Positions 10,175 through 23,363 of a stretch of 64,000 nt of DNA are shown here, piece after piece. Source of the stretch: Siphonodentalium dalli (lineage: Eukaryota; Mollusca; Scaphopoda; Gadilida; Siphonodentaliidae); assembly GCA_032622095.1 (NCBI GenBank), contig CP136065.1, forward strand, positions 40,117,503 to 40,181,502, read 5' to 3'. The notes beneath the pieces were generated by a model that did not search any database, was not told where the DNA came from, and worked only from the letters and a program-made list of their open reading frames with translations. Position numbers and translations under genes: made by a program. Position 1 is the stretch's first letter. Each line of letters begins with the position of its first letter.

Positions 10175-12939
10175 TTTCTGAATTTGAAATAAAAACAAAA
10201 TTGACCAAAATTTTGAAAATTCTAACCAAATAGACGATTTTGTTGTTGTATTTTCCTTAAATTTTGAAAATTGATTTGTTAGTAGATGATAAATATGAAG
10301 GGAGCTTGCCCATAATTTTGCAAATAATATTCGACTGGCACCGAAATGTAAGTACATGGAAATCATGAATTGGACACACACCTCACTCCATAACCCTGTA
10401 TGGTACGTCCCTGTACATCTTTATGGCTGTGTACGATGATGGGCTATGCGCTGCCGTCAACACAAAGCGAGATGTGAATCCATTCCGCATAGAGCACGCA
10501 CCTGACCGCCTCATTCATTTATACTATTTGATATATATAGTTACGCGAAATAGAATTATATATTCGTACAATGTCGTCACTCTGATTACCATGTGCATTT
10601 TGTATCTCTGAATAATTCCACAGACACTAGAATAAAATTCTTAGTTAAAGGCAGACTGAACAAAGAATACAAATGGATACATTGTTTCTGTGTATTGTTC
10701 ATCGAGTCTGTGCATCTGGTGTGAATTCAGACTGAAAGCTTGTGGCAGAGGTAGTGACACCTGCGCACGGCCACCCATTTGTCATTTTTCTAACTACAAC
10801 CTCGATGATGGGCCTGCATGCAAATTGAGCGCATAAATTATGACAGTTAAGGCCAGCAGCGTGTTTATTGTCAATATCGTTCCGATTCTCTACATAATTA
10901 ATACAATTTAATGACTACGAGTAATAAATACATCGATAACAAGGAGATACTTAAAACCCACTGCCAGTGTCATTCCCATGCGGACAAAGGTAAACATGAC
11001 ATCGGTGGTAACATGGATATAACGCAATTTAACACAAAGCGATGCAATGCGCGGGATATTCGAGACGGGTCCCAATAGGTATGTCTGCCACGTTATTCAG
11101 CGTGTATCACCATATCTGCACAGTAACGTTTGAACACCGGCAGTTCTTGCAGGACTATAGCGACAGTCTGAGTGCAAAGAGTAAATTGCACCATAACTTT
11201 TGCTTTATAAATAATGTATTCTGCTCCGAGTTTCGACCCAAGGGCCTTCCTCGGTGTTGCATGCATGCAATAGATCCTTAAATGTATATCGTGTACACAT
11301 GGGGAAAGGCTTCGGGCCGATTGTTTTGACTTTGATCATGTTAAAGTACTTTTGCTCCCTCTTGTCATGCTGCGGTGATCATAAGGTGCATTATAAATAA
11401 TTTCTTCGAACTGAAAGATATCACCCCCGACAGTGTAACAACGAAGAGCGTTATATGTCACTTTCCTTCTGATATTGTGAAAAATGAAAGAGCTTTCTTT
11501 TGGGTTGGGGGGGGGGGGGTGAAGCCCGAAATTATGCTCCCGTTTATTACACCCATGTAATACACATACATTTAGGCCGATCAGTACAACCAATACCCCT
11601 ATATTTATATGGACTCTACATGCAACATAAAGATTTAGCGTTTCTCATTAGTCTGTTCCTAATATGGTAAAATAAAGAGCGTTTTCTTCTGAATTGCGAA
11701 AATTTGAAAACAGCTGGAAAAGTGGTATGCATTTGTATCGCAAGTGGTTGCAGAATAAATTTAACCACAGTCGTCTCGGCCACTATATAGTGGGATAAAT
11801 TGTGCATCCGCTCAAAATATTAGATATCCTCTATAAATATACTTATGTTGTATTTTTTCATCGACATGTCCAGATGTCTTACACTCCTTATAACTATCGT
11901 AATATACCTTGGAGGTTTAAATGAGCCATAATTCGACGATTTTTAGTTGTTTCAATAAATATGAAGAACATATATACGGGTCCTTGTCACCTTGAGTTTG
12001 TTGGGAATTGTTGTTCACTGGCATCCGGGAGATAGTTATGAGGAAACAGCCCATCCTGGCACACACTCTGCCGAGAATTGTGTATTTAAATGGGTAACAA
12101 TTGGAATCCAAATTAAACTTAATTTACGAGTTAACGTGTTCGTGTTGTCATCAGTTTGTGTTATCTCGTGGGAGGTCGCCGAGATCGGTGCGTGCACAAA
12201 TCACTTCTCAGTGCAAACTCGTGTCGGAATAAATCAAGACAATAACCTTTGGATCGGAGAGTTGGATACGCTACCAATACCGGGATGGTTTTTAAATTCG
12301 GAATTACGGAAATGTATGTCTCATTCTTAATCCCCCAACCTATCCCACGCGGGAGAACTCCGTTGTTTGTCGCATATATTCTCGGGATACCAATAAACAG
12401 CATGTCACAATAACTCAGGGATTATGTATTCGTCTATCATTTGAAGGTGGATTATCTCTTCCACAAACATGATATATATATAGTTTCCTGGGTAAATAAA
12501 TACGAATCGAAGACCCCTGTCCGGAAACGCGTCTATCAATTAATATTGATTTTATTTAGATTTTTTTTTCTTCGTATAAAATAACGTGTGCCGTTCAATA
12601 ACGGTCCCCGATTTTCACGACCGTCTATTTCTATTTGCGTTTTCTTTTGTTGTATCACTTATTTTAATCATTGAAAATAAGCATATATGCTATATTCTAC
12701 TTGATTCTCGCCTTGCAGACGACAGATAGATAAAAATACAGAAGGAGTCTTGTGTATTGGTCGTTTGTTAAACTTATTATCTGCACATCTCATATGGGAT
12801 AACTACTCGTCAATGATGCTTTATAGTATAGAAAGGGTTAAGTATATCAATGAGCTTCGGTCGACACTTACTTTTATACTTGATAACCACTTGCATTCAT
12901 ATTTTTAAAAGTTCTTTTATAGAACATTTTAAAAGTTAA
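10175..12939. other. Intergenic, no gene supported
   Basis: All frames are short and featureless. A copy of the AATATGGTAAAATAAAGAGC motif at 11662-11682 suggests a MITE fragment. 12716-12785 resembles the foldback at 22895-23020 (GACGACAGATA and TTGGTCGTTTGTT blocks). A G run occurs near 11508-11518. Confidence 0.4.
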
Positions 12940-13463
12940 AGATACGGGCGGCGTTGGCGGTGGGTATGCCGTTAAAATATTCACCTCCGTCAAAAACCGC
13001 CATAAGCAGAAAGAATAGTAAAATATAGACATACTTTGTTCTGATACCAGTCATAAATATGGCATAAACAGTATGTTATTTCCAATCCCCCTCCCATTTG
13101 TTATGTAAACAAAGGCAAAAAACGTAACGTTTCCTGGCTTTGTTTTGATCCGGATATGGTAAACATAAAGAGCGTTATTTGTTACTGTTTTCCTGATATG
13201 GAAATAATAAAGAGCGGTTATATCATTTTTGTGTGATTAACCAATAGAATTGCACTGTGTTACGTAAGCAGAAGCACAACTTCCGTAACACGAGCGGTCT
13301 GTTGTTTACGTACACCATCGTATATACGTCTTGACGAGAATATACTATTTACGCGCTGATTATGTTTGGCATATGAACAGAACTATATATATTTTAATAT
13401 TCCTTTTGTTTATAGCGATTTGAACAAATATGAATATTTCTGCAACGAACGCCGCCCGTGCCT
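12940..13463. mobile_element. TTAA-flanked MITE, AGGYACGG family (copy A, 524 bp)
   Basis: It is flanked by TTAA at 12936-12939 and 13464-13467, with imperfect terminal inverted repeats: AGATACGGGCGGCGTT on the left and AACGCCGCCCGTGCCT on the right. The interior contains two TATGGTAAACATAAAGAGCG-like blocks. It has no coding capacity. It is closely similar, in opposite orientation, to 56741-57263. TTAA targeting fits piggyBac or Kolobok elements. Confidence 0.85.
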
Positions 13464-13586
13464 TTAAGCAATCGAACTTTTGAAACGCCAGAATAACGTT
13501 TCAAAATAAAGGTTGTATATGTGAGTTTGATTACAGATGGGAAGCGTTGTCTCCTTCTGAGCGACAGTTGGAAACTCCTCCATTAA

Positions 13587-13843
13587 CCCTTCCATGACTG
13601 AAGCTTCCTCACTTTTTACGAAAAAACCCTGTTCCAATGCATTCTCGTATATATACGAGTCTCCCATAGGGAGCCTCGCATATATAAGAGAATAACTTGG
13701 CCGAAAAATATTTACTTTGACCGTGTAAGCCAGTGTATTATCTTATATATACGAGGCTCCCAATCGGAAACTTGCATATATAAGAGAATGCACTAGCACA
13801 TTATTTTTAATGCTGCACCAGCGCAGCTCCAGTCATGAAAGGG
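13587..13843. mobile_element. piggyBac-like MITE with two hairpin modules
   Basis: TTAA at 13583-13586 and 13844-13847; ends CCCTTCCATGACTG and CAGTCATGAAAGGG. Inside are two diverged hairpin modules of the family (CTCGTATATATACGAG... at about 13636-13692 and TTATATATACGAGGC... at about 13740-13790). It is non-coding. Confidence 0.85.
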
Positions 13844-13847
13844 TTAA

Positions 13848-15104
13848 GCCAAGTCATGCATGGCACCGAGGACAACACTATATCTCCGTGATGTAATGAG
13901 AAGTTCTTCGCCAACAGTCGTCTAGCCTTCTGCATATTAATTATAGATCAAGGACATCTGGTAACCTACGATATATGTGGGAACGTATATGACTTTGAGT
14001 ACGCGTGGTTAAGAAACACAAATGTGTTCCATCTTGGACATTTAGACTTTCTTCTACATAATGGTTTGCGTCAGTTCTCGAACAAAATGTCAGCAATACA
14101 TTATTATGACACAACATATATATTTTACGCTTCAGGAATCAAAAGAAGGGCGCGCTTATATTGTTTTGCACATATTTTGAAATTGTGGTATCCCTCCAAT
14201 TGCCAACAAAAATCCTTTCGAGCAATGTCCTTGACCCCAGTGACAAAATGACATCTACGTGATGTACTGAAAAGGTCTTCTTCAACAGATGTCAATCACT
14301 TGTTGCATATTGATAATATGTGATGTTGAACACGTGTGATTGACAACAACAAAGGTGTTTCATCTTGCATGTATATAGACTTACCTCCGCATAGTAAATT
14401 GCAGGATTATTTGATTTCATGCATGTCTCGAACTCAATGCCAGTGATACATTAGTATGACGCAACAGATAATGCGTACATGATGTATATATATAGGAAGC
14501 GCATTTGCGCAACATTACGGGCACGGAATATGACGGTCAATGCCCGTTATGGAATTGATTATGAATTAGACGTCCACAGTTGTAGTATCGACAAATTAGT
14601 GGCCCGCTTGCATGCATGTGTTAAAATAGTATACATCTTGAAGCCAATTGAATATCGTTATATTTATTGGAATGCCATTGGTTTGACAAGCACAGGTCCT
14701 CTTCCATTATCAGATGTCACTTATCCCTAATGGATTTCGAGTATAGATAGTCCTACACTTTTTCGATGTTTCCGCTTCATATTAAAGCACTGCACGTAGA
14801 ATTAACGCTTCAAGTTCGAGAATATACAGATAATCACATACACTGTTCAATGGGTCTACTTCATATTAGAGCACCGCAAGTAGAATTACCAGTTCAATTT
14901 TACACCACTCTGTCTACATTAGTGACAAATAGTCGATATTACTAATTTCTGCTGCGTAGGATCATCATAAAAATACACATTGCCATGTCAGCACATCTAT
15001 GTCAGCAAACAGCGCAGGCACCATTGCAACAGTATACGACTAAAACTAAAACCGATGAGGCTTTTGAACAAATGTTGTACTATATATAATAGTATGTATT
15101 TAAT
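13848..15104. other. Intergenic; diverged tandem blocks
   Basis: No gene. Segments near 13880-14110 and 14230-14470 share ordered phrases (ATCTACGTGATGT..., TCTCGAAC.AA.TGCCAG, ATTA.TATGACACAAC), suggesting an old tandem duplication with a period of about 370 bp. Confidence 0.4.
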
Positions 15105-15425
15105 ATACTAGCTGATGTGCCCGATTTCGTTCGGATTATTTACTATTTAGGGATCGCGTCCGCCTGGGCAGAAGAGAAAGAAAAAAACTATTGTTCGATC
15201 GGTCCAGAAACATGCCAAAATGAGCGTATATGACCGAGGTCAATGTCAAGGTGAGGGACACGGTCGCACGTGAAATTGGACCCGCCCATATTGTTTCCGG
15301 GGTCAAAGTGGGCCTACAAACCAAATTGGAATCGGATCGCTCGAGCAGTTTTCGAGTCTATAACACTTACATACATACATACACACACATACATACAGAC
15401 AGAAGTTCCAAAAATATATAATAGA
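15105..15425 (+). mobile_element. Probable RTE-type LINE or derived SINE 3' end
   Basis: It starts ACTAGCTGATGTGCCCG, passes through a stretch resembling the conserved RTE tail (CCAAATTGGAATCGGATCGC, then TTTTCGAGTCTATAAC) and ends in a CATA/CAGA microsatellite. This order is typical of RTE 3' ends. No polymerase remains. Confidence 0.5.
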
Positions 15426-17221
15426 TAATGTTTGGGACGAAAGTAAAGTGTGTCTTGCAAGCGTTACTCCATCCCTCTAAGTGGGGAAACCATATCCCTG
15501 CTCGGTGATTTTCGATGGTGTATCTCCCTGAACTTCCCGCGGAGATTCGGTGAATAACATAATAAGTTTGAGTAAGAGACCAGGAGTTTCCGTCATCTAA
15601 GAAATATACTTGTTTTTTTTTTCAATTAATTTCTTTGACCCGGGACTGAAACTGTGGCTATTTTTAAAACATTACATCACTTTTATTGGAACTCTATATT
15701 TAAAGTGAAATATGTGTACATCCAGATGTTTCTTTTGTGTTTTGGTATTAATAATTGAAAGTCGTGTCTTGGCAAGTAGTTGGCATAGGCATGTTGATGT
15801 TGTAAGGAAGTGATAACGGGGAAAATAGAATCTTTGAAGTGTGTCCCGAAACCCCGAATAATCGATATTATTATTATATGTCTCTGGTGTATCTTCCTTG
15901 TGATAACAAAGAAAACACGTCACGATTATAGAGTTCCGATCACGGCGCTCTTGGTGGCGCACTGGGATGTTATACCGTAGCTCTGTAAACGCAATAGTCG
16001 TCGTGGGATGTTATAACGTAGCTCTGTAAACGCAACACAATAGTCGCCGTAATTGCTACTTTTTGCAAGTTGTCTTAATGTTGCACCACCCCTATAATTG
16101 AATGATCAGTGAGATTTTGTACACCGTTTGAATTGATCGTTGATCATTGACACAGGTCAATATAGCTCAACCAACATGGCAGCACTTAATTGAATTTCAG
16201 CGTTTGTTGTAACTTATTTTCTCAAAGGTAGTAACCTGCTAAGCTGGCGTTTAAATGTGTCTTGCAATTCCAATAGTTTAGCCAACCGAAAATATTTTAC
16301 CCTCAACTAAACGACTGTTACGTCGCTTCAGGCTGATTTGGATGGTCACTCTGGACAAGCTATTGTCTATTTTATCTGTGCCACCGAGTTAATTTGGAAA
16401 TGTGTCATGAATGTGACGTTATTCAATCACTTGGTAGTCTTACGTGAGTCTCCAAAGATAATCTGCAAAACACATATAGATTGTGCATGATGGTGGATGG
16501 GGAGCCTTTCAAGCAGAATGACTTGTTTTGTTCACACGTGCCCAAGGACTGATAATTAAGTCTGCGTCCATTAGATCAACGTGCGGTAATGTTTAAGTAA
16601 TTTTAAGGCTAAGGGTACATTTTCGAGGCGAAACCGGGGTTAGGAATTGACCCGATTTGGTTAACACTAAGGGTCATTCTGTCAACTTGGCGCATAGATA
16701 CAAAAGAGGGATTGTTTGCCAGTGTTTTGGTATTTATGAGTGGAGGATTTCCCAAATGTCCACGTGAGACACCGCTAACATTGGTGCGATTAATACTACG
16801 AAGCGATAACACTACTTTAAATTAACATATTTTAATGTATCTTGAAAGATATATACTTAGAGATCGGAGCACAAGTTACAAAACTTAAAACTCCCCCCTC
16901 TCCTAATACAATCATAAATATACATAAAGATACATAGCAGATATAGCACAAAGTATTTATAGATAGCAATGCAGAGTGTGTATGCTGTGGATGTCGGGTT
17001 ATCATCTTAATTTTAAATTTGGTAACGAAGACAAGCCTAGAATTCAGTGTGTTTTATTGTTGAATGACGACTTTTACCTTATGATACATGGCTTTGTTCA
17101 AAGCGCTATGTTTTAACTATGAAAGATTGAGTAATGCGGAAAAGAGTAGCGTTCTGTGCGTTTGATATATATTTAACCCCATATCAAAATTGATTTGCTT
17201 CTAGTGAATGAAAGCCATTAA
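15426..17221. other. Intergenic, one short tandem duplication
   Basis: 15963-16050 is a 41-bp unit present twice (GGGATGTTATA.CGTAGCTCTGTAAACGCAA). Otherwise no gene or family is recognised. Confidence 0.45.
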
Positions 17222-17372
17222 AGGCACGTGCGTCTATACGCACGACAGGGTACTTGTGAGGTGCGTTCTTTTGTTTGCATGACTTGTGGGGTGCACCCAC
17301 AAGTAACGTACGGAAAATCCAATTTTAAAGAGCATTTTAATAGCATACACACCGCCAACGCCGCCCGTATCT
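17222..17372. mobile_element. Short deletion derivative of the AGGYACGG MITE (151 bp)
   Basis: It lies between TTAA at 17218-17221 and 17373-17376. It starts AGGCACGTGCG and ends CCGCCAACGCCGCCCGTATCT, like the 57263 end of copy B. The middle is mostly missing. Confidence 0.65.
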
Positions 17373-17376
17373 TTAA

Positions 17377-18110
17377 CACTTAAATTTCGTAAAAGTCAAT
17401 TCTCTGTTCTGTAAGGGGCACGCATAGCAGTTGTGAAATGGATTTTCAGCGTCTAAGTTACAGCGCGTATGTGTGGTTATGAAACATATCCGAGCGGCGA
17501 CCACTACAATGATTCTGCATTTTACAGTGTATTGAGAACACTACATAAGATGTATTCAAGGAGAAAACTAAATCAGTATATAACGTGGTCTCAAGGCAGA
17601 AACGCAAAAAGAATATTATAAACCTAATCTACTGGAATATATATTGAACTCTGGTCAGATAACAAGCACAAAGGGCAATTCTGACATCACACTCAAAAAC
17701 ACTTGTATAAATTGTGTGTGGCAGCTCTGAATTGCTTTTGTGTAATACTTTGACAATGCAATCTATTTAACTAGACTGTATTAACTCGGATGAGTGGAGT
17801 TTGATATTCGACACCACTCGGAGATGGGCTAAATTGCGAGGAACGCACGTGCTGGAGAAATGCACTCCCTCTTTCGATAAGTCACCCACAGATTTTCAAC
17901 AACGAACGACCAAGGCGACACGTGTCTGTGTCGGCTGTAATGGCCTTAGTACTATCTACGGCATTATGTGCTCCCATCCATCTAACTCGGACTCAAAAGA
18001 GTGAAATGCACTTACCATGCATAAATCGGTTGTTGAATGCGGGTGCCTACAGCAAACGAGACACATGCAAATCATACCGTTTCTTTGATACGCCAATAGC
18101 AGAACAATGA
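17377..18110. other. Intergenic, nothing recognised
   Basis: Short frames only; no repeat or RNA gene seen. Confidence 0.4.
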
Positions 18111-18217
18111 GAGCTTTCCGATGAATGGCAACAAGCCATATTTCCGATTAAAGCCTAAAACTTTACCCATAATTTTGCTGTGGTTAAGGAGTCGATTATT
18201 TTGGGCATTAATGTAGT
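18111..18217. mobile_element. Half copy of the TA-flanked foldback family
   Basis: It matches one arm of the foldbacks at 41008 and 60520, from the hairpin centre (GAGAGCTTTCCGATGAATGG) out to the terminal GGGCATTAATGTA. The other arm is absent. Confidence 0.7.
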
Positions 18218-19281
18218 AACGTTCTGGGTCTAAAGTATGACATTTTAAGAATTAAAACCAAAATATAAATGCAATAAAATTCACAAAAATAGTGATATCC
18301 GTAGATAGAGGATGAATTTTGAACTATGTCCTCTGCGCATGTGTATGCGGGGTAATTGACCTGATTTGTCACCCGGAGGGTCGGCACAGCACCGCGATTA
18401 TGCAGCCCTATTGATCAGAGATTCCCACATCAGTGAAGTAAAAAAGCTGACTAACTGTATATCTGACTTCTGAGCTGGCAGATGTGTTCGATCTTTTGTT
18501 TGTGCCCCCGAGAAGTTAGTCGACGCTATCGCAATCGATACTTAGATACCTAATTAATAGAAGGAAACACAGCAGGTGCCTTCGATACGAGCGCCGATAT
18601 ATCAGTTCGTTTATATTTCTGCTGAGGTGACATTTGATTTTACTATGAACAGTCTGATCTTATCTGCCTTTTGCTATCGAATTTTCATTCCCAGATTCCG
18701 ATTTCATGGACGTTGCGTGTTTCATTCCGATACAATGATCGCCTATATGGTGCCGAGGTTTTTACTATTCGTGGATTGGTATGACGTGTGAATATACGAG
18801 AGCTCGCGACACTCTGAAAGGTCGTCTGGGCTATTTCCTATCTGAATTTACGAAAATATAATCATCCGTCGAAGATATTTTTCATCATGTCAGTTTATTT
18901 CGCGTTGTATTCTACAGCTCGTTCTTCATCGTTATGCTTGTTTTATTATGTTGTAATGTATTTCGGTCACAAGAAATAGCTGATCGAGTACCGACCTTCA
19001 GCCGGAAATTTACTAAGACAGATATAGCTGTTTTTATCGATGAACGTATTTTTCTTTTCCTTCGTTCCTCTCAACCCAGATGTTACCATCCGGCAGTTGA
19101 AATTAATTTATCAACGACCTCTTTCGGTGTAAGACTCAGTGCCGGCTGGTTAGTGGGGCAGAGGTGGAGCTGATTCATGCGCAGGGGAGGTAACATAACT
19201 CGTGTATCTGGGCAAGCTTGTTAATCACATTTGGGGTTAGGTCGGTGTTTTGTTCGTGCAGTGAAGTGATTTCCCTGTTAA
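18218..19281. other. Intergenic, nothing recognised
   Basis: No domain-bearing frame. 19189-19250 resembles 40430-40480 (CTCRYTTGTGTATCTGG...), a minor dispersed repeat. Confidence 0.4.
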
Positions 19282-19748
19282 AGCCCCACTTAATTTTCGA
19301 ACCCCCAGATAATTTTATATAAAATATATGCCATATTTTATACCATTTGAAAGAGGAAGCTCCAAACATTGTATTATCAACTTATTCGGTGTAATAAACT
19401 GAACATGTTGTGTTTTTGTTGAGATAACGACTTGCGTTCCGTACTCAAGTTTCATTATTTTCAATGGAAGGGGAATAACTTTATATCTTAATATATAGAG
19501 TTATTCCCCTTCCATTAAAACACATTTTTAGTTTGAATTATGTTGCATTCTGGGGGCCATAACGGGGGGAATCTTTCTATGATTTCAGCTGTTTTCTATT
19601 ACTCTATTGGCACCTTCTGAGACACAGACGTTTAAAATGGTGATGAATTATAGTATTTTAATCATATGTTGTGGCATAGATTTTTATTAAAACCGTATAT
19701 CAAAGCACTATAAAAAATAATCGGTGACTCGAAAAATTAAGTGGGCCT
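19282..19748. mobile_element. TTAA-flanked MITE, AGCCCCACTTAA family
   Basis: TTAA at 19278-19281 and 19749-19752. The inverted ends are AGCCCCACTTAATTTTCGA and TCGAAAAATTAAGTGGGCCT. A smaller hairpin (AATGGAAGGGGAATAACT, 19463-19480, against 19499-19516) lies inside. Non-coding. Confidence 0.75.
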
Positions 19749-19752
19749 TTAA

Positions 19753-20176
19753 ATTAAGCGACCCACAACAATGACAACCCACCCACAAAAATTACAACGT
19801 CGTGATCAAGCCTGAGTTTATTTAGCCTGTCATTTGCTGAATGAGGTCCACAGCGGGTGAATGTAGTTACACTATCCCACACAGCGGGCTAGCATCACCA
19901 AATTCACCTCTGGGTATCTCATTATGAATGGCCTCATCTGCTATGGGAAACATAGAGTCAGATTGAAGTTCCCAAATGGTGAATATTATGATGTAAACCT
20001 GTTGGGAACCTCGATTATGCAATGTGTCGTCTGCCAATTTGGGCAAAAGAGAAACTAAACTAAAAAAAGAAATAGAATATATGTGAAGAAGCTATTGAAA
20101 TTTGATAATGAAGAAATTTTCCAGAGAAGATTAGGCTTAAGCAGAATGAGGTCCCCAGGGTTAATTTAGTGATTCT
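19753..20176. repeat. Diverged relics of the 9-bp-TSD MITE family
   Basis: 19805-19940 shares ordered blocks with the element at 57979 (TCAAGCCTGA, CTGTCATTTGC.GAATGAGGTC, GCTAGCATCAC.AAATTCACC). 20137-20176 repeats GCAGAATGAGGTCCCCAG. Both are degraded. Confidence 0.55.
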
Positions 20177-22894
20177 AGCCCGCTATGTACCCATGAAACG
20201 ATGATAAACACCAATAAACAAATGCGACATCGGAGAAAGGAAACTATCTACCATTGTCAACAAAGTCACCCCTGTGTCTCCTGTATAATTAGGCTCATCA
20301 TGGGGGTCATTGTTAGTAATAAACCGCTTCGTCGACATATATATTAAACTAAGTGGCTAGCAGTTGCCGCATGCAGCTCTCGAATCCAAAAGTTATTGTC
20401 ACAAGAAGCCACTTTTACTTGACATGTTACCACCCGGCGTGTCATTATTCACAAATTGGCTCCAATTATCGTTACATAACTGATTTATTTATGAGAGTTC
20501 AATTAGTATGCCGCTCTCAATGCTTTGTGGGATAATATGTGTCCAAAGGTTTGACTGATTTTGCACCAAATGTTTGAGGTAAAAATATCCAGATAGATGA
20601 GGTGAAAGTCCGAAACTGTTTCGTGAATTTTAACACGACGACGAAAAACATTCAGTAATCAACGGATAGATATAGATAATGTAAATTACAAAGTTTGACA
20701 AGTATTGTTCGATGACTGTATTTGTATATGGCTTTATATCGGACTGAGCGTGACATACTTCCTGCATGGGCTGAAAGGACGCATCAACTGCAGATGATTC
20801 GTATCCTTACGCACGCACATACATGCATAATCCGCATACTTACAGTCTTATATCTGATTATGAAAGTTAGGGCAGCAGCTGAACGTGCTTAAAGTTGTCA
20901 TAGCAACAGACAAAACACAAGGAACAATGGTCCCATGCATGTATATTGACCCCTAATTATGACTTCCTTTAGTTGCCATGCATAACTAGACGAAACAGCG
21001 ACCACAGGTAGCCATGCCCTTAATCAGCCACGTGTTTGTGCGTTGCGTCTTTCCGCACAACGTATCAAAGACAGACTCTATCTCTTCAAAAGCGCCATAT
21101 CCTAGCGTGATGCATTTTCAATTCAATTTGTTGGTAAATTTCTCTGCAAAACAACGATCGATTCCCTAGAAAAGCAATCTTTCACTCAAATTTTGTTTCT
21201 GGAGCCCTATAATTGGAACAATTTGCATCCATCGGGAGGGCCGAGTAGATCATGATGATCCATACTATGATACCCATCGTAATTCGAGGAGCCGCCACCG
21301 TGTGTGTTGATTGTACCATTGTGGGTTCCTCTCCTCTTCAGTTCGGTCTGTGATTCCATGTATTCTGCATTGGTCTCTAATTGTCGTCGTTGTGAATGGA
21401 CTCCGGCTCGAAGAGGAAATTAGTTCGAAGCCAATTATTTGATGTAGAATCGAGAAGATAAGACGTCATTGTGTAAATGTTGTAGAATTATTTAGAGATC
21501 GACTGGGTTACTAAATGGGAGAGGATATCGGACGTGAGCCACCAATTCTCCGCGGGGGTTCCTTCTTGCCATTATGACGTCTGATAAAGTTCCGGTTCCA
21601 GTCATCTAAACGGCATGAATCACACAGGATTCCATGTGTAAAAACAGTCTGATGTAGTTTTTGCTTCGAGAAAACCATAAATGGGATCTCACAGCAGTAC
21701 ATACATCTCCACATGTGGGAAATGTCGTGCTATTATTTCATTGGTTGAGGATAGGCGTCGTGTTACCCCTAGCTTACCATGGTGTCAATCACATTGGTAA
21801 AAACAGGACTCCACATACATGTATATATAGGATGCCTCCCAAATTGTAATTTACGCCGTTCAATATGTAGAAAACACATATCCCGGTATACGCAACTGGT
21901 GTATCGGTAAACATGTTGTTGGCCACTCCTTGATTGGAACCAAAGATGCACTAAATTGCTTGGAGTTATATATAGTATTAGCACGAACAGTTGCACATAT
22001 TGCGTGGTGGCGTGATCACGCGATGTGGTTTCATATGCGAATGATATATAAATTTGAGCATTTCGCCAGTGCAACTCCTAATGCCTAGCGGATGTCATGT
22101 AAAACTCACTACTAATGAGGAGACATTGGCAACCTGCCGCTACATGTAAAGCAACCGCCATGCACTATTTATTAGAACTAGTACAGCACGGTTGTTTGTA
22201 ACTCTGGCAAATTCGTTGCAAAATTGAGCCCCCTCCTCCGCCTGAGAGCCAACAAGATCCCACTTTGTACAATCGTCACTAGACAAAATTCACCAGATGC
22301 CATGGCAATAACATAGCACTGGAGTCCATGTTACGTTGGCTATGGGTACGCCATTTTCTAAAGTAAAACATAAGGCAGATTCAAGCTGTCTTCAACCAAA
22401 CTATTCGTCCAAACAACGTGCAATCCATTGGTCTACAATACACTGATATACAAGAAACACGAATCGGTCTCCTATTATCGTTGCAATTAAAACGATTGTC
22501 ACCCCCCCCCTTTTTTTGGTAAGTATGAATCAGGCCATGTCCATGTTGTACGCGGGATTCATACCACTCTGTTAACTAGTAATCGGGATTCATATAAATA
22601 TGCCCAGTTTAACAGGTATTCTGGATTCAAAAAGGTTGGTACGCAGGTTTTATAGCACAAAATGACACGATTTTTTATTATTATCCAACCCAAGTGACAT
22701 ATTTTGATGTCATTCAGTCTAATACCTATTGATATGTTGAAGTTATGGATACTAAGTCAGTTAATGTGTGAATACTAGGATGTTTGTGTAAAATTTTACT
22801 AAGTACGTATTCCATATGTTCTTAACTGGTATTCACCCCTCTCTGTCAACCCTTTCTACACTAAAACATCATTGACGTGGAGTTATCCAATATA
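20177..22894. other. Intergenic, nothing recognised
   Basis: No supported gene, RNA gene or repeat family. A C10T7 homopolymer block occurs at about 22501-22517. Confidence 0.4.
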
Positions 22895-22966
22895 GGAAAT
22901 ATTCATATAATAAGTTCAACAAACGATAATTGGTCGTTTGTTGAACTTATTATCTAAATATTTCCC
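22895..22966. repeat. Small foldback
   Basis: ATAATAAGTTCAACAAACGA pairs with TCGTTTGTTGAACTTATTAT across a 7-nt loop, with GGAAATATT / AATATTTCC outside. 12757-12785 carries a related arm. Likely a MITE fragment. Confidence 0.7.
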
Positions 22967-23110
22967 TAGATATAGGACTCCTTATATCTAGAAATTTACT
23001 TCTATTTATCTGTCGTCTGCTTATATATTACACGTGCGTCTCTGAAGATCAATAATAGACCATTCCGATTAACACTTTTTAACTGACTTGGAGAATGAAT
23101 TTAGTATTAA

Positions 23111-23359
23111 CCCTTTGAGTGCCAGGGGCCGATCTCATCGGCCCTAAACCTACAAAATAAGTCTGTTAAAGAATATAAGAATAAATTATTAAAATTGTAA
23201 AAAATTGTAAAAAAAACAAAATTAAAAAAATATATAATTGTTAGGCCAATGCATTCTCTTATATATGCGAGGCGACCTATGGTCGACTCGCATATATAAG
23301 AGAATGCATTGGCACAGGGTATATGGGTTGATACAAAAATCGACCTGGCACTCAAAGGG
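23111..23359. mobile_element. piggyBac-like MITE with one hairpin module
   Basis: TTAA at 23107-23110 and 23360-23363; perfect ends CCCTTTGAGTGCCAGG / CCTGGCACTCAAAGGG. One 69-bp module at 23245-23313 begins GCCAATGCATTCTCTTATAT and ends in its reverse complement. Non-coding. Confidence 0.9.
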
Positions 23360-23363
23360 TTAA